Part shown: positions 34,553 to 44,663 of the stretch, in pieces
Position numbering within the stretch: position 1 is the stretch's first letter
How the letters are laid out: every line of letters begins with the position of its first letter
Source of the DNA: Pseudomonadota bacterium
GTDB taxonomy: Bacteria > Pseudomonadota > Gammaproteobacteria > Steroidobacterales > Steroidobacteraceae
DNA length: 64,000 bases
Direction of reading: 5' to 3'
Assembly: GCA_023391335.1 (NCBI GenBank)
Contig: JAEWBG010000010.1
Span: forward strand, 1-64,000
The notes under the pieces: model-generated
Database searches by the model: none
The model's input: only the letters and a program-made list of their open reading frames with translations
What the model was told of the DNA's origin: nothing
Translations under genes and position numbers: made by a program

Positions 34553-34643
34553 GGATTACCTGTGTGCACAGGCTACCGAATGAATGCGACGCTTGCCTTG
34601 CAGATCGTGCTGAGAGTGCAGCGCGCGGGCAGGTGAGCTTCGC

Positions 34644-35285
34644 TCAAGGTTTGCTGTCGAGCACCTTGGTGTGCCTTGCGCACACATGATCGAGCGTGCG
34701 ACGGCGATGGTCGCGTGCAAAAAAGCCAGCGGGAAATGCACACGTGACGGCGAAGACTTGATGGCGGCTCAGCTCGTTCCACAAATCCTCTAACTTCACG
34801 ATGGCGCTCTCGTGACCGTCTTGGATCAGTAGCGCGGCGAATTCGCTGAAGATTCTCACCGGCTGGCCCCGTGCCGACGCCTGCGTAATCAAGGTTCCGA
34901 GAATGTCGTGGAAGCGATATTGATCCACGCGGTGCCGGTGCATCGTCTTGGCCAGCGTCACGTGCGCGTCGACGACGATCAGGCGGTAGCTTGCAATCAA
35001 TGCATCAGGATCGTGACCAGCGAGGCGGAGACAATCTTGCAGAGCGCGTTGGTGTTCTGGTGTCACCAGCAACAGACCGGTCGCATCGACGTTCGCAGCC
35101 TCGACGACGAACTTGCATAGCGCATCGAGCAACTTTTCGTTGCTGTCGAAAAACTGTGCAAGGTGAGCGGAATCTCGCATTCGGCCGTGAGGCGATGTTG
35201 TGACATGCAGTCGCTGAAGGTTGAGGCCAGCATAGAGGAGACCGCCCCTTAGGTCGCATTGCGGAAAGTCACAAAGATTTCGCAT
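34644..35285 (-). CDS. MEDS domain protein (DcmR-like sensory domain)
   Basis: A 213-residue protein. Residues about 35-200 fit the MEDS (PF14417) pattern: HLAQFFDSNEKLLDALCKFV, LLLVTPEHQRAL, RLIVVDAHVTLAKTM and VRIFSEFAALL-type segments, a RecA-like sensory fold named from DcmR and methanogen/methylotroph proteins. It often occurs fused to kinases or as a stand-alone sensor. The start is uncertain: the ATG at 35285 is plausible, and the domain itself begins about 35 residues later. It follows the GH3 gene on the same strand at a distance, with no clear functional link. Confidence 0.75.
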   Translation of the reverse strand: MRNLCDFPQCDLRGGLLYAGLNLQRLHVTTSPHGRMRDSAHLAQFFDSNEKLLDALCKFVVEAANVDATGLLLVTPEHQRALQDCLRLAGHDPDALIASYRLIVVDAHVTLAKTMHRHRVDQYRFHDILGTLITQASARGQPVRIFSEFAALLIQDGHESAIVKLEDLWNELSRHQVFAVTCAFPAGFFARDHRRRTLDHVCARHTKVLDSKP

Positions 35286-35426
35286 CAAAAGCCGAACGAG
35301 ATCACAGATGCGCGTGTGGAGAGAAAATCTGCGAACTGCGCCCGGATGCGATGTGCGCGAAGTCCGTTTCGGTTTGTGCTGCTGCACAGCAGGGCGAGGC
35401 GGTGAGCCTCGCCCTGGTTTTTCCAA

Positions 35427-38108
35427 CTACATCACAGTGAGCTTGGAGCGCTGACGAATGTCCGCGCTGGAGGCGCCCACCTGCACCTCGTAAGCACCAG
35501 GATCGACCGCGTAGGCCTTCTTGGTTTCATCGTAGATCGTCAAATCGCGGTCAGGCCGGATCGTGAACGTGATGACGCGAGATTCGCCTGGGTTCAACGA
35601 GATACGCTCGATGCCGCGCAACTCCTTAACGGCCCGTTCGCGCTTCGGCGCGAGCGGATGCAGATAGAGCTGAGCCACTTCATCTCCGGCAACCGAACCG
35701 ACGTTCTTGATCGTCGCCGATACGGTCACGGTGCCGTCTTTCGCCACGCTGCTGCGATCGAGTTTCAGGTTGGAGTACTCGAACTTGGTATACGAAAGCC
35801 CGTAGCCGAACGGATAGAGCGGCTCACCTTCGAAGTAGCGATACGTCCGGCCGCGCATTGAGTAGTCATCGAACGCAGGCAACTTCGTATCCGCTTTGTA
35901 GAAGGTGACAGGCAAACGGCCGCCAGGATTTGCTTTACCGAACAACACGTCCGCCACGGCATTGCCACCGCGCTGGCCCGGATACCAGGCCACCAAAATT
36001 GCCGGCAAGTTCGCTTGGGCCCAGTCGACCGCGAGTGCAGATCCGGTGGTCAGCACTAGCACGACCGGTTTGCCAGTTGCATGCAATGCCTCGAGCAACT
36101 TCTCTTGCGAGCTAGGCAGGCGCAGGTCGGTGCGATCGCCGCCAGCGAAGCCCGGATAGGAGACCTTCATTTCTTCGCCTTCGACATCGCCGGTGAGACC
36201 GCCGACAAACACGACGACATCCGATGCCCGAGCGGCATCGAGCGCCTCATCGAACGGAGCTTTGGCGCCGGGCAATTGCCAGGCAAGCCGCACTTCGGCA
36301 TCGCGAACGTCGTCGAAGTACTCGAGTTTGAGGTCGTATGCATGGCCCGCTTGCAGATCGACGAACGTGCTCTTGCTCTGCATTCGCGGCGAATCTTCCC
36401 AATGCTCAAGGACGACTTTGCCGTCGAGAGATAGACGGAATCCATCATCGGCACCGACGCTGAGTTCGTAGCGTCCGCTGACCGGAGGCAGCAGCTGTCC
36501 CGTCCAGCGCACACCGAAGCCGTCGGTCGGCAGGGCATGGTCGCTCGCCAGTTCTCCACGAGCGATGAGATCGTCCGTGGGCGACCCGCGATCCCAGCGG
36601 AAGCTCACGCGCTTGTCGACTCGCGTCAGAACGGCAGCTCCGCTCAAGTCCTTGCTGCGGAAGTATTCGCCCTTCAGACCCTGCTCTTTAGATCCGGCAG
36701 CCGGACGTAAATACGACGGTTCGATCGCGGGCAAGGCACGCGCTTCTTCGCGGCCCTCAACGAGATCCGCACCGCGTGCATAAACCACTTTGGTGTTCTT
36801 GCCGACCGCCTCGCGGATGCCTTGCAGGATCGTCACTGGAGCAGACGGCGTACCGTAGTAGTTGCCCAGCAACGACATGATTTCATCCGCTGTCGGGCCG
36901 ATGACGGCGATGCTCTTCAGATCGCGCGAGAGCGGCAGGAGCTTCTCGTTCTTGAGCAGCACGATGGACTTCTGCGCAGCGGTGCGGGCGAGTTGGTCGT
37001 GTGCGGGTGCTTGATTGACGGAGTAGGGGATCTGCGCCCAACGCACGCGCTCGGGAGGATCGAACATGCCGAGGCGGAAGCGCGCCGTCATCAACTCGGT
37101 GAGCGCAGCATCGATCACGGACTCTTTGATCAAGCCTTGCTTCACCGCCGGTACCAACGCGTCGTACGTTCTACCGCAATCCAAGTTGCAGCCGTTCTGC
37201 ACGCCGAGTGCTGCAGCTTGTTCGGGGGTTTCGACGATCTTGTGATGCTTGAAAATATCTTCGATCGCGTCGCAGTCAGATACGACGTAGCCCTTGAAGC
37301 CCCAATCCTTACGCAAGATGTCTTGCAGCAGTCGTGGGCTTGCGGAAGCGGACTCGCCGTTCACGCGGTTGTAAGCACCCATCACGGAGTCGACATGTGC
37401 TTCTTGGACGAGCGCGCGAAAAGCCGGCAAGTAGGTTTCGTATAGATCGCGCTCGCTCGGGTGCACGTCGAAGTGATGACGATCGGCTTCCGGTCCGCTG
37501 TGCACGGCGTAGTGCTTCGCGGTCGCATCGACCTTGCGATAGACGGGATCGTCGCCCTGCATGCCGGTGACGAACGCGACGCCCATGCGTGCAGTCAGAA
37601 ATGGATCTTCGCCGTAGGTTTCCTGGCCGCGGCCCCAACGAGGATCGCGGAAGATGTTGATATTGGGCGACCAAAACGTGAGCCCTTGATAGCGTTCGTG
37701 CTGACCGCGTCGCAGGAACTCATGATGCTTCGCGCGTGCTTCGTCGCTGATGACGGTCGCGATCTCTTTCATCAATTTGGGATCGAACGTGGCCGACAGG
37801 CCGATCGCCTGCGGAAACACCGTTGCGGCGCCAGCGCGAGCCACGCCGTGCAATGCTTCATTCCACCAGTCATATTGCGGCACATCCAAGCGTGGGATGG
37901 CAGGCGCTGAATTGCGCAGTTGCGAGACCTTCTCTTCGAGTGTCATGCGCGAGACCAAATCGGCGGCGCGTGCTTCGAAACTCTTGTTCAAATCTTTGTA
38001 GCCAGGCTCCGCGGCCGATGCCGAGAGCGAGATCAGCACCGCGCTGATCGTGGTAATACTTCTCAATGCGCGAGCGCCAATGGGCCGCGCTTTGCGAGTT
38101 GATCGCAT
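35427..38108 (-). CDS. Glycoside hydrolase family 3 beta-glucosidase or beta-xylosidase with PA14 insert
   Basis: An 893-residue exported enzyme. It has a signal peptide (SITTISAVLISLSASAA) and a GH3 N-terminal barrel (RAADLVSRMTLEEKVSQL, DPRWGRGQETYGEDP, TAKHYAVHSGPE; the nucleophile Asp in GYVVSDCDAIEDI). The GH3 C domain is split by a PA14 lectin-like insert (LKGEYFRSKDLSGAAVL, GRYELSVGADDGFRLSLDGK). A final FN3-like domain follows (GTVTVSATIKNVGSVAGDEV). It removes terminal beta-linked sugars from oligosaccharides, probably in the periplasm. The start at 38108 has CAGGAG upstream; the frame stays open to 38627, but that part is not protein-like for the family. Confidence 0.93.
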   Translation of the reverse strand: MRSTRKARPIGARALRSITTISAVLISLSASAAEPGYKDLNKSFEARAADLVSRMTLEEKVSQLRNSAPAIPRLDVPQYDWWNEALHGVARAGAATVFPQAIGLSATFDPKLMKEIATVISDEARAKHHEFLRRGQHERYQGLTFWSPNINIFRDPRWGRGQETYGEDPFLTARMGVAFVTGMQGDDPVYRKVDATAKHYAVHSGPEADRHHFDVHPSERDLYETYLPAFRALVQEAHVDSVMGAYNRVNGESASASPRLLQDILRKDWGFKGYVVSDCDAIEDIFKHHKIVETPEQAAALGVQNGCNLDCGRTYDALVPAVKQGLIKESVIDAALTELMTARFRLGMFDPPERVRWAQIPYSVNQAPAHDQLARTAAQKSIVLLKNEKLLPLSRDLKSIAVIGPTADEIMSLLGNYYGTPSAPVTILQGIREAVGKNTKVVYARGADLVEGREEARALPAIEPSYLRPAAGSKEQGLKGEYFRSKDLSGAAVLTRVDKRVSFRWDRGSPTDDLIARGELASDHALPTDGFGVRWTGQLLPPVSGRYELSVGADDGFRLSLDGKVVLEHWEDSPRMQSKSTFVDLQAGHAYDLKLEYFDDVRDAEVRLAWQLPGAKAPFDEALDAARASDVVVFVGGLTGDVEGEEMKVSYPGFAGGDRTDLRLPSSQEKLLEALHATGKPVVLVLTTGSALAVDWAQANLPAILVAWYPGQRGGNAVADVLFGKANPGGRLPVTFYKADTKLPAFDDYSMRGRTYRYFEGEPLYPFGYGLSYTKFEYSNLKLDRSSVAKDGTVTVSATIKNVGSVAGDEVAQLYLHPLAPKRERAVKELRGIERISLNPGESRVITFTIRPDRDLTIYDETKKAYAVDPGAYEVQVGASSADIRQRSKLTVM

Positions 38109-38490
38109 GTTCGCTCCTGTTGTGATGAAGATCCCCCGACCTTCGGCCCGGGATGGTATCCCAACGATCTTCGCGGCAGTCTTGGCTTCAGGTCCGGAGC
38201 GCTCCCTCGGCTGCGTTTTTGTCCATTCTTTGCACTGCCCTCGTGCAAAGAAAGTCATATCGAGGGATACCGACTCGGATATGCGCCCGTCCTCATCGAG
38301 TATCTCGCGCCCCTTCAGACAGAGCCCATCGGCCACCGTTTTGCCGTAATGCTGGAAAAAGGCCGGTTTCTGGTATGCGCTCCTGCGGCGCCATGGCATG
38401 ATTCGCCGCCACCGAATGAGCTCGCAGCTGCGCAACAAAACTAGAACGCAGCGCGGTCGGGGTGCCTGGAAATCGCTTGTCGGGGAAACT
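38109..38490. promoter_or_regulatory. Intergenic region between divergent GH3 and autotransporter genes
   Basis: About 380 bases separate the two divergent starts and should hold both promoters. No clear operator palindrome or sigma-70 pair could be assigned. The minus-strand frame of the GH3 gene continues open through the whole region, and other short frames exist on the plus strand, but none looks like a real protein. Confidence 0.35.
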
Positions 38491-39969
38491 ATGGAACGCA
38501 AACTGGCATTACGTGCCGCCTTCTGTGCGGGCGTGGGTTGCTCGATCGCCTTTTCAGCCCAAGCCGATCTCATTTCGTTGACCGAGCAACTCGATAGTCC
38601 GATCGAGATCGCTGCGGCACGCGCCAATCAGGCGGTTTACGACGCTCTGACAAATCCACTGCAAAACGGCGGCGCCATTTGCGATCCGCTGCTGCGAGCG
38701 GATCCAGGGCAAGGCCGCTGCACCGGCCAAGTTTTTCAAGTGTTCTCTCATGTTCGCGAACTGGTCCAGAACGCAAATGAGCTGACCGGCGGCGGGCCCA
38801 CTGCATTTAGTCTAGGACTCGATGCTCGCGGGCTGGGATTTGCGTTGCGCTGGACGGCAGCGGAAGAAATTGCAGCACAAGGCACGTCGGCCACGCAGTT
38901 TTCCGGCAGCCAGCTCAACAGTCTTGCTTCTCGCCTCACCGCTTTGCGCTTCGGTGCGCGCGGTTTTCGCGTTGCACGTTCCGACTCAGACCAAGAGTGG
39001 CTCGCAGCCAGCGGCGTTGCCCCACTCGGCGGTGGCGCATCCGCAGACAGCGACTTGGTCAAGCGCTGGGGCGGCTTCCTCGATGGTTCCTTCGGTTACG
39101 GTCGGCGTGACGACACGAGCAAGCTCGCAACGCCGGGCAACGAAGACGCCTTTGACTACGACGGCTATGACGTCACAGGCGGGCTGGACTATCGATTCAA
39201 CGATCGCACCGTTGCGGGTGTGCTATTCGGATTCACCAATCGCCGCATCGATTTCGATTCCAGCGCCAGCGTGGTGGATGGTTCGATCAAGAGCCGCGGT
39301 GAGAGTCTGATGTTTTATTCGCTTTGGGAAAGCGATGCATTCTTCGCCTCCGGATCGTTGGGCCTGCAAAAGCTCGGGCACGACTTCGTACGGCGCATCA
39401 ACTATCCATCGATCAATCCGCTGATCCAACCCATCGATGAAACCGCACTGTCGAGTACCGATAGCTCCGCGTGGCTGGGCAGTTTCTCGATTGGATACGA
39501 CCTGAGGCATGCAGGTTTTACGCTCGAGCCGTATCTGCGTGCGGACTATCAAAAGATCACGATCGATGCGTTCACCGAACACAACGCGTCCGGCTTCGAT
39601 TTGCACTATGGCGAGCAACACATCACCTCGCTCGATGCCGCATTCGGGTTGCGAATGCAGTACGCGTTCACACCGTCCTTTGGCGTCATCGTGCCGTTCG
39701 TGCGCGCCGAGGCCCATAAAGATCTGAGTAATAAGCGTCGCACGATCGATGCAACCTATTCGGGTGTGCTGCAGTCGTTGGGACTGCAAGGACCGCAGAA
39801 TTTCGCGCTCCAGACGGACAAACCCGATCAGCAATTCTATGTAGGCGCGGCGGGTTTCTCGCTCGTCTTCAAGCACGGGCTGCAGGCGTTCTTGCAGTAT
39901 CAAAAGTCATTCGCAATCGAACATATCGATGATCAGGCCATCGCGGGTGGCCTGCGTTTGGAATTCTAA
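38491..39969 (+). CDS. Outer-membrane autotransporter-type beta-barrel protein
   Basis: A 492-residue protein. It has a signal peptide (FCAGVGCSIAFSAQA). An N-terminal region of about 180 residues carries two cysteines (GGAICDPLLRA, GRCTGQVF) that may be paired. A C-terminal autotransporter barrel (from about residue 200: WGGFLDGSFGYGRRDDTS, VTGGLDYRFNDRTVAGVLFG) consists of alternating aromatic strands and ends with the outer-membrane signature GGLRLEF (terminal Phe). The passenger is very short, so it may be a barrel that anchors or secretes a partner. The giant multiheme lipoprotein gene follows after 31 bases. Confidence 0.88.
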   Translation: MERKLALRAAFCAGVGCSIAFSAQADLISLTEQLDSPIEIAAARANQAVYDALTNPLQNGGAICDPLLRADPGQGRCTGQVFQVFSHVRELVQNANELTGGGPTAFSLGLDARGLGFALRWTAAEEIAAQGTSATQFSGSQLNSLASRLTALRFGARGFRVARSDSDQEWLAASGVAPLGGGASADSDLVKRWGGFLDGSFGYGRRDDTSKLATPGNEDAFDYDGYDVTGGLDYRFNDRTVAGVLFGFTNRRIDFDSSASVVDGSIKSRGESLMFYSLWESDAFFASGSLGLQKLGHDFVRRINYPSINPLIQPIDETALSSTDSSAWLGSFSIGYDLRHAGFTLEPYLRADYQKITIDAFTEHNASGFDLHYGEQHITSLDAAFGLRMQYAFTPSFGVIVPFVRAEAHKDLSNKRRTIDATYSGVLQSLGLQGPQNFALQTDKPDQQFYVGAAGFSLVFKHGLQAFLQYQKSFAIEHIDDQAIAGGLRLEF

Positions 39970-40000
39970 AAACCAATCCTCTCGTCAAAGCGAGAACTCA

Positions 40001-43000
40001 ATGGACGCATCTTTCACTTCGCGTACGCTCGCGACCTTCTGCGCGTGTGTACTGCTGGCATCTTGCGGCGGCGGAAATCCGAGCAATGTCGGCGAGCAAA
40101 AATCGACGCCCCCGACTGCGGTGGCGACCGTGATCGGGCATCCTTTTCAATCCAGCAACGGTGTCACTACGACGAAGGTGAGAGCGCAAACGCTCGTGAC
40201 CCTTTCCGCGAAGGAGTCGGTGAACGGCAGCGCGCCCGCAGTGGATTTCACGTTTGCACAAACCGATTCGAATCCGAAGATCGCTACTCTCTCGCGCGCG
40301 CGAAACAGCATCAGTTTCCAGGTGCCGGCGGTCACGACTGAAACCACGTACACGTACCGACTCACGGTCAGCGATGCGAATGGGTTGAGCAGCACGGCTG
40401 ATGTGAACGTGATCGTCGAGCCGATTCTCGATACGAACCGCTTTTTGACGTACACGCCGGCACCGGGGACATACACCGTGGTCATCGTGCCGACGGCATC
40501 GGTCGCGCCGGACAGCGCCGCGGCCGCGGATGCAGAGTTGGCGCGTTTCAAGATCAATATTCGACGCTTGCTGACCTACCGCGACCGTCAGGGTCAAGTG
40601 TGGACGGATGTGCCGTTGGATGTGGCGCCGAACGCTGCACCGATTGAAGTTGAAGGATCCTGGTTGGCTCGTACCGGTGCCACCGCGAGCTGCACCAATG
40701 CGCCCGCCAATCCGCGCTTTACGTTTCAAGTACCGAGCTTGAACGAAGACGACATCAACGTCTTAGTGCAACCGAGCGATCGCACCCGCGAAATGGAATT
40801 CGCGGATGTGAACGATGCAACGTTACGCGTGCAAATCGATGTGCAACAAGAAACGGGATCGGAGATGCTGGCGCCGCGCGTCTGCATTTTGAACCCCGAC
40901 GACACGAGCACCGCGCTCGTCGACGCGAGTGCGTCGACAGCTACGGTTTCCATCGAGCAATTGCGCGGTAAGCCGAGCGATGCGCTCGATACGCCGACCT
41001 CGGCAGCCGCTTACTACCGCGCGCTGGGCGAAGAAAACTCCAAGACGACGTACTTCGCTTGGCTCGAAGCCAACGGGTTCGATCGTGCGGCCGTGAACTT
41101 AGGCGCAGATGCGCATGCCGTGTACACCAACAACTTCGATCTGGGTTTCGGTCGCGACATGTACATGAAGATCGGCCAATGCGACACGCCGATGTTGGAT
41201 ATCGGCACCTGCGATGTTGCGGCGGTGGTCGTGAACTATCCAACGCTGGAAGCGGCTGGCAAGAAGCTCGGTGCGATCAATGCAGTGGCGATGGAATACA
41301 AAGCAACGCCGACCAGCGCTGGCCACCGGCTCGTGAAGTTCTATGCGTATGCACCGGATGCAAGAGATCCTAACGGCGATTTCAAACGTATTCACAGCGT
41401 CAATCTCGATGGTCGCGGCGAGAAATACTTGCCCGAGGCGTGCACGATCTGTCACGGCGGCACGCCAGGCGGTCTGGATGGCAACGGCGCGTACGCCAAA
41501 GGCGGCGATCTGAATTCCGGATTCCTGCTGTGGGATTTGGACACGCTGCTGTTTAGCGATACGGATCCGAGCTTCTCGCGCAAAGCGAGCGATGAGGCAC
41601 TGAAAGACCAGCTCACGCGCCCGAAGCAAGAATCCGAACTGCGCAAATTGAACGCGGGCGCGTATCTCACCTTTGGCGATGCGAATCGTTTTGCGCTGGC
41701 ACGCGAGCTGATCAACGGCTGGTACACAGCGGGAGCGTTGCCGACCGCGAACTTGGATAGCGTGTTGAGCGGGCCGCACTACGGTGCGTTCGTGCCGCAA
41801 GGATGGATGCCCGAAGGGCTCGATGGAGTGGCTTCAGGCGGCACGCCTGGCGCGGGCAACGATGACAATCCGCCGGATTCGGCGCAGATCTATTCGCACG
41901 TCTATGCATCCCACTGTAGAACGTGTCACGTCATGCAGGCGCCCAATCCTGCAGCGGGGGACATTCGACAAGCAGCGCTGTGCGATCGCGATCGACCGAT
42001 GGCGGAGCTCTCGCAGGGATTGGGACGACAACGGCCGTTTGCGTGCTATTGGCAGTTGGCCGGCGATCCGCAGCTTGCGAAGCGATTGTCCGAAGGCACG
42101 ATGCCATTGTCGCGCCTCACGATGGATCGCTTCTGGGTCGCGGCGCCTGGTAGCTCGTCTTCAGCGGCAACGACGCTCGCCGCGCATTTGGAATCGGTGT
42201 TGGGTCCTGATGGTCACGTGGCCACGCCGGGCGCCGCGGCTGCTGGGATCGACGTGAAATTCACCGGGCTAACAGGAGCGGCCGAAGACGAGAGTTCGTT
42301 GGATATCGGGCATTTCGTGCGCGTGGAAGCACAGCAGCCGACATTCGTTAGCAGCTACAGCTGGGCGCTCAAGCGCTGCGCTTCGCCGGGTGTGCGCTCG
42401 AGTTGCACCACATCGGTGACACTCACGAACGCGCATGCGGCAAGTGCGTCGGGACGCTTGGAAGCGACGGGCGAGTATCTGGTCGAGCTGCGCGTCAACG
42501 GCGATGTGGATCCGATCAGCACCAAGACATTCGCAGTCGCAGAGCGTTCGCCGACGCTTGCAGCGACATCGGTCGCGAAGAATTTCAGTATCGGTGCATC
42601 TGCGCCGCTCAACGATTTGCTACTTACATTGGGCAACGGCACCGCCACCGATCATCGCGTCTCGATTGCGCCCGCGAGCAATCAACTAGTGATCTCACCG
42701 GCAGCGTGTGTTTCCCCGAGCACCTGCGATGCCACGACGTCGATCGTGTTGTCTTCTTCGAGTCTCATCGCGCTGAATTCGTCGATCACCGTGTCGGTGC
42801 AAGATCTCAACGATGCCGCACCGGTGCAGGCAACGTATCTCGTTGCGGTGGCGAGCACGATCACTGCAGGCGATCGAACCATCTGCACGCGCTCGAATTC
42901 GAGCGGCGCGAATCTCACGAGCAATCTCACGAACTGTGCGAATGGTACGGGACTTGCGAGCTCGATCGACCTCGTGACGTTGAATTCGGCTGCGTTCGCT

Positions 43001-43645
43001 GCGCGTACCGATCTCGGACTGCAATTCCCCTCCGGCACACAAATGCAGTTGCTCAATTTCGATGGGCATCGCGGCACCTTGACCACCGGCACAGCCGGAT
43101 CGCCAGCACGCACGAGATTGGTGTCGTACACGCCGGCACTGCGTCTTGCGACCCACAGTAAGACCGGGGGCACGGGAATGATGAATGCGGGCCAGCCGGT
43201 GTACGACTCGGTGCCGTATCGACTCGTGCGCTTCGATGCCGGCGGCAACGTCATCGAGCAAAGCAACACGGCAACCCTCAAGATTCAAATCGATGCGCGC
43301 ACGAGCTTCGCTGCGGATGTGATGCCGGTGTTCTCGAACCTGACTTGCAGCAGTGGCGGATGTCACGACGGTTCCGTGAATGACCGCCCGAACTACAACC
43401 AAAGCGCCGCAAATGTGTACGCCATCTTCCGTGGCAGCGATGGTTCGTATCACACGATGATCCATGTGGCGGGACGCGCGTATGTCATTCCTTCGGAAAA
43501 TGCCACGACGCTAAGCACCAGTGGATTGCTCTGCTGGCCGATGAACGCCTGCACCGCACCTTCATTCCACAGCGGTGGCACGTTCACTAGCGATGAACTT
43601 CAAGCCATTCGCGACTGGATCGAAGATGGATCGAATGGGTTCTGA
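40001..43645 (+). CDS. Giant multiheme cytochrome c-like lipoprotein
   Basis: A 1214-residue product with lipobox LASC (Cys22) and a Gly-rich tether. Cadherin/PKD-like beta domains come first (TTYTYRLTVSDANGLSSTAD). Heme sites follow: CTICH near residue 481, CRTCH near 639 and a variant CSSGGCH near 1116 followed by a long C-terminal segment (TFTSDELQAIRDWIEDGS) typical of cytochrome c-like domains. Other regions are beta-rich (TISVQDLNDAAP type). I do not recognise a named family. It follows the outer-membrane barrel gene after 31 bases, so the pair may work together at the outer membrane, possibly in electron transfer or secretion; this is inference. Confidence 0.82.
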   Translation: MDASFTSRTLATFCACVLLASCGGGNPSNVGEQKSTPPTAVATVIGHPFQSSNGVTTTKVRAQTLVTLSAKESVNGSAPAVDFTFAQTDSNPKIATLSRARNSISFQVPAVTTETTYTYRLTVSDANGLSSTADVNVIVEPILDTNRFLTYTPAPGTYTVVIVPTASVAPDSAAAADAELARFKINIRRLLTYRDRQGQVWTDVPLDVAPNAAPIEVEGSWLARTGATASCTNAPANPRFTFQVPSLNEDDINVLVQPSDRTREMEFADVNDATLRVQIDVQQETGSEMLAPRVCILNPDDTSTALVDASASTATVSIEQLRGKPSDALDTPTSAAAYYRALGEENSKTTYFAWLEANGFDRAAVNLGADAHAVYTNNFDLGFGRDMYMKIGQCDTPMLDIGTCDVAAVVVNYPTLEAAGKKLGAINAVAMEYKATPTSAGHRLVKFYAYAPDARDPNGDFKRIHSVNLDGRGEKYLPEACTICHGGTPGGLDGNGAYAKGGDLNSGFLLWDLDTLLFSDTDPSFSRKASDEALKDQLTRPKQESELRKLNAGAYLTFGDANRFALARELINGWYTAGALPTANLDSVLSGPHYGAFVPQGWMPEGLDGVASGGTPGAGNDDNPPDSAQIYSHVYASHCRTCHVMQAPNPAAGDIRQAALCDRDRPMAELSQGLGRQRPFACYWQLAGDPQLAKRLSEGTMPLSRLTMDRFWVAAPGSSSSAATTLAAHLESVLGPDGHVATPGAAAAGIDVKFTGLTGAAEDESSLDIGHFVRVEAQQPTFVSSYSWALKRCASPGVRSSCTTSVTLTNAHAASASGRLEATGEYLVELRVNGDVDPISTKTFAVAERSPTLAATSVAKNFSIGASAPLNDLLLTLGNGTATDHRVSIAPASNQLVISPAACVSPSTCDATTSIVLSSSSLIALNSSITVSVQDLNDAAPVQATYLVAVASTITAGDRTICTRSNSSGANLTSNLTNCANGTGLASSIDLVTLNSAAFAARTDLGLQFPSGTQMQLLNFDGHRGTLTTGTAGSPARTRLVSYTPALRLATHSKTGGTGMMNAGQPVYDSVPYRLVRFDAGGNVIEQSNTATLKIQIDARTSFAADVMPVFSNLTCSSGGCHDGSVNDRPNYNQSAANVYAIFRGSDGSYHTMIHVAGRAYVIPSENATTLSTSGLLCWPMNACTAPSFHSGGTFTSDELQAIRDWIEDGSNGF

Positions 43646-44064
43646 GCGGGCGGCGTTCGCCGCGACTCATGGGTGATGGGTGACGAGTGACGGCCGCTCT
43701 CGGCATCGCCTTCGCGGCATTGGCACGTCCATGTGCGGCAGGTGACGGGCAAGATGCTCGTGCGTATTTTATCTCGGTGCTCTCCGAGTCCTCCGTTGAA
43801 AATTCTTCTGAAGCCGCAAGCCGACTGAAGATGAACAGGACGTATGAAAGCAAAAACAGATCTCTGCGTACCGATCATACTGTCAATCCTGTTCATCCTG
43901 TCCAATCTCTTAACTTCTGCTCCGGTGCAGAGCGATAGGTTCAAGAGCAAAGTGCGTCATGGTTCATTCGTCGGTCACGACTACGTTGTTCTTTTTGCGT
44001 TCTTTGTGTTGCGTCCGATCTCCGTGTTCCTCGTCTTCATGCACTCAGCGCGACCACCGCATCA
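43646..44064. repeat. Gene-free region with GTGA-, CTCCGTG- and CACAAAG-type repeats
   Basis: No supported gene. GGGTGATGGGTGACGAGTGACG (43671 on) follows the multiheme gene. A CTCGGTGCTCTCCGAGTCCTCCG run lies at 43770-43795, a CATCCTGTTC-like segment with CTCCGGTGCAGAGCG at 43885-43938 (shared with 20226-20275), and a TTGCGTTCTTTGTGTTGCGTCC end at 43995-44017. The stop of the next gene lies in an ATCACTAGCCATCAC repeat. Confidence 0.6.
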
Positions 44065-44466
44065 CTAGCCATCACTGCTGCGGCCTCCGAACTTCGCCGC
44101 ATCATCATGGATGTCGTGCCACTCCGCCTTTGAGCCAACGAAAATGTGCACCGTCGGTTTGCCCGGCAATGGGGAGTCCAGCGTGCCGATGCGCAAACGC
44201 AGCAGCTCAGGCATCGCATCGCGGCGGCTATAGATCGGCGACCCGCACGTCTTGCAGAAGTACCGGCCCACGCCTGGCGACGATTCGAACTTTGTCAGCT
44301 CGGCATCACCGGACAGTAATCTAAAATCCGATGCATTCACGGGCACGATGGCGTTGAACGCAGTGCCGTTTGCTTTGCGGCAGCGTTTGCAGTGACAAAC
44401 GGCGATCGGACCGACCGCTGTCGCTTCATATTGAATAGCGCCGCAGAGGCAGCTTCCTCGGTACAT
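44065..44466 (-). CDS. GFA family protein (glutathione-dependent formaldehyde-activating fold)
   Basis: A 133-residue zinc protein with the GFA layout: SCLCGAIQYEA, AVCHCKRCRKANGTAF and RYFCKTCGSPIYSRRD supply the conserved cysteines for one structural and one glutathione-linked zinc. The original Gfa enzyme condenses formaldehyde with glutathione, but most family members have unproven activity. It is monocistronic. Its TAG stop (44065-44067) falls inside a GTGATGGCTAGTGATG-type repeat. Confidence 0.9.
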   Translation of the reverse strand: MYRGSCLCGAIQYEATAVGPIAVCHCKRCRKANGTAFNAIVPVNASDFRLLSGDAELTKFESSPGVGRYFCKTCGSPIYSRRDAMPELLRLRIGTLDSPLPGKPTVHIFVGSKAEWHDIHDDAAKFGGRSSDG

Positions 44467-44663
44467 GCATCACCTGGTGAGATAGTGAAAGCGAGCAAAA
44501 CTCGCGTGAAGGCTACGCGTGAAGGGTGACGATTTCGACTAGGACGTACCTCATTGGCGTGAACCACAGCGTGTGATTGCAGTCCACGTACTTTTCGTTC
44601 ACTGCTCTTCGGCACGGTTCACGCGTCTGTCCTCACGCCAGCTTTCACTCCATCACTGCAATA

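Noticed and set aside
38109..38397. Small genes in the divergent GH3/autotransporter region
   Set aside because: Several short frames exist on both strands, but none has a ribosome site with protein-like composition.
43646..44064. Frames of 83-92 codons after the multiheme gene
   Set aside because: They are translations of dispersed repeats in the gap and have no similarity to proteins.
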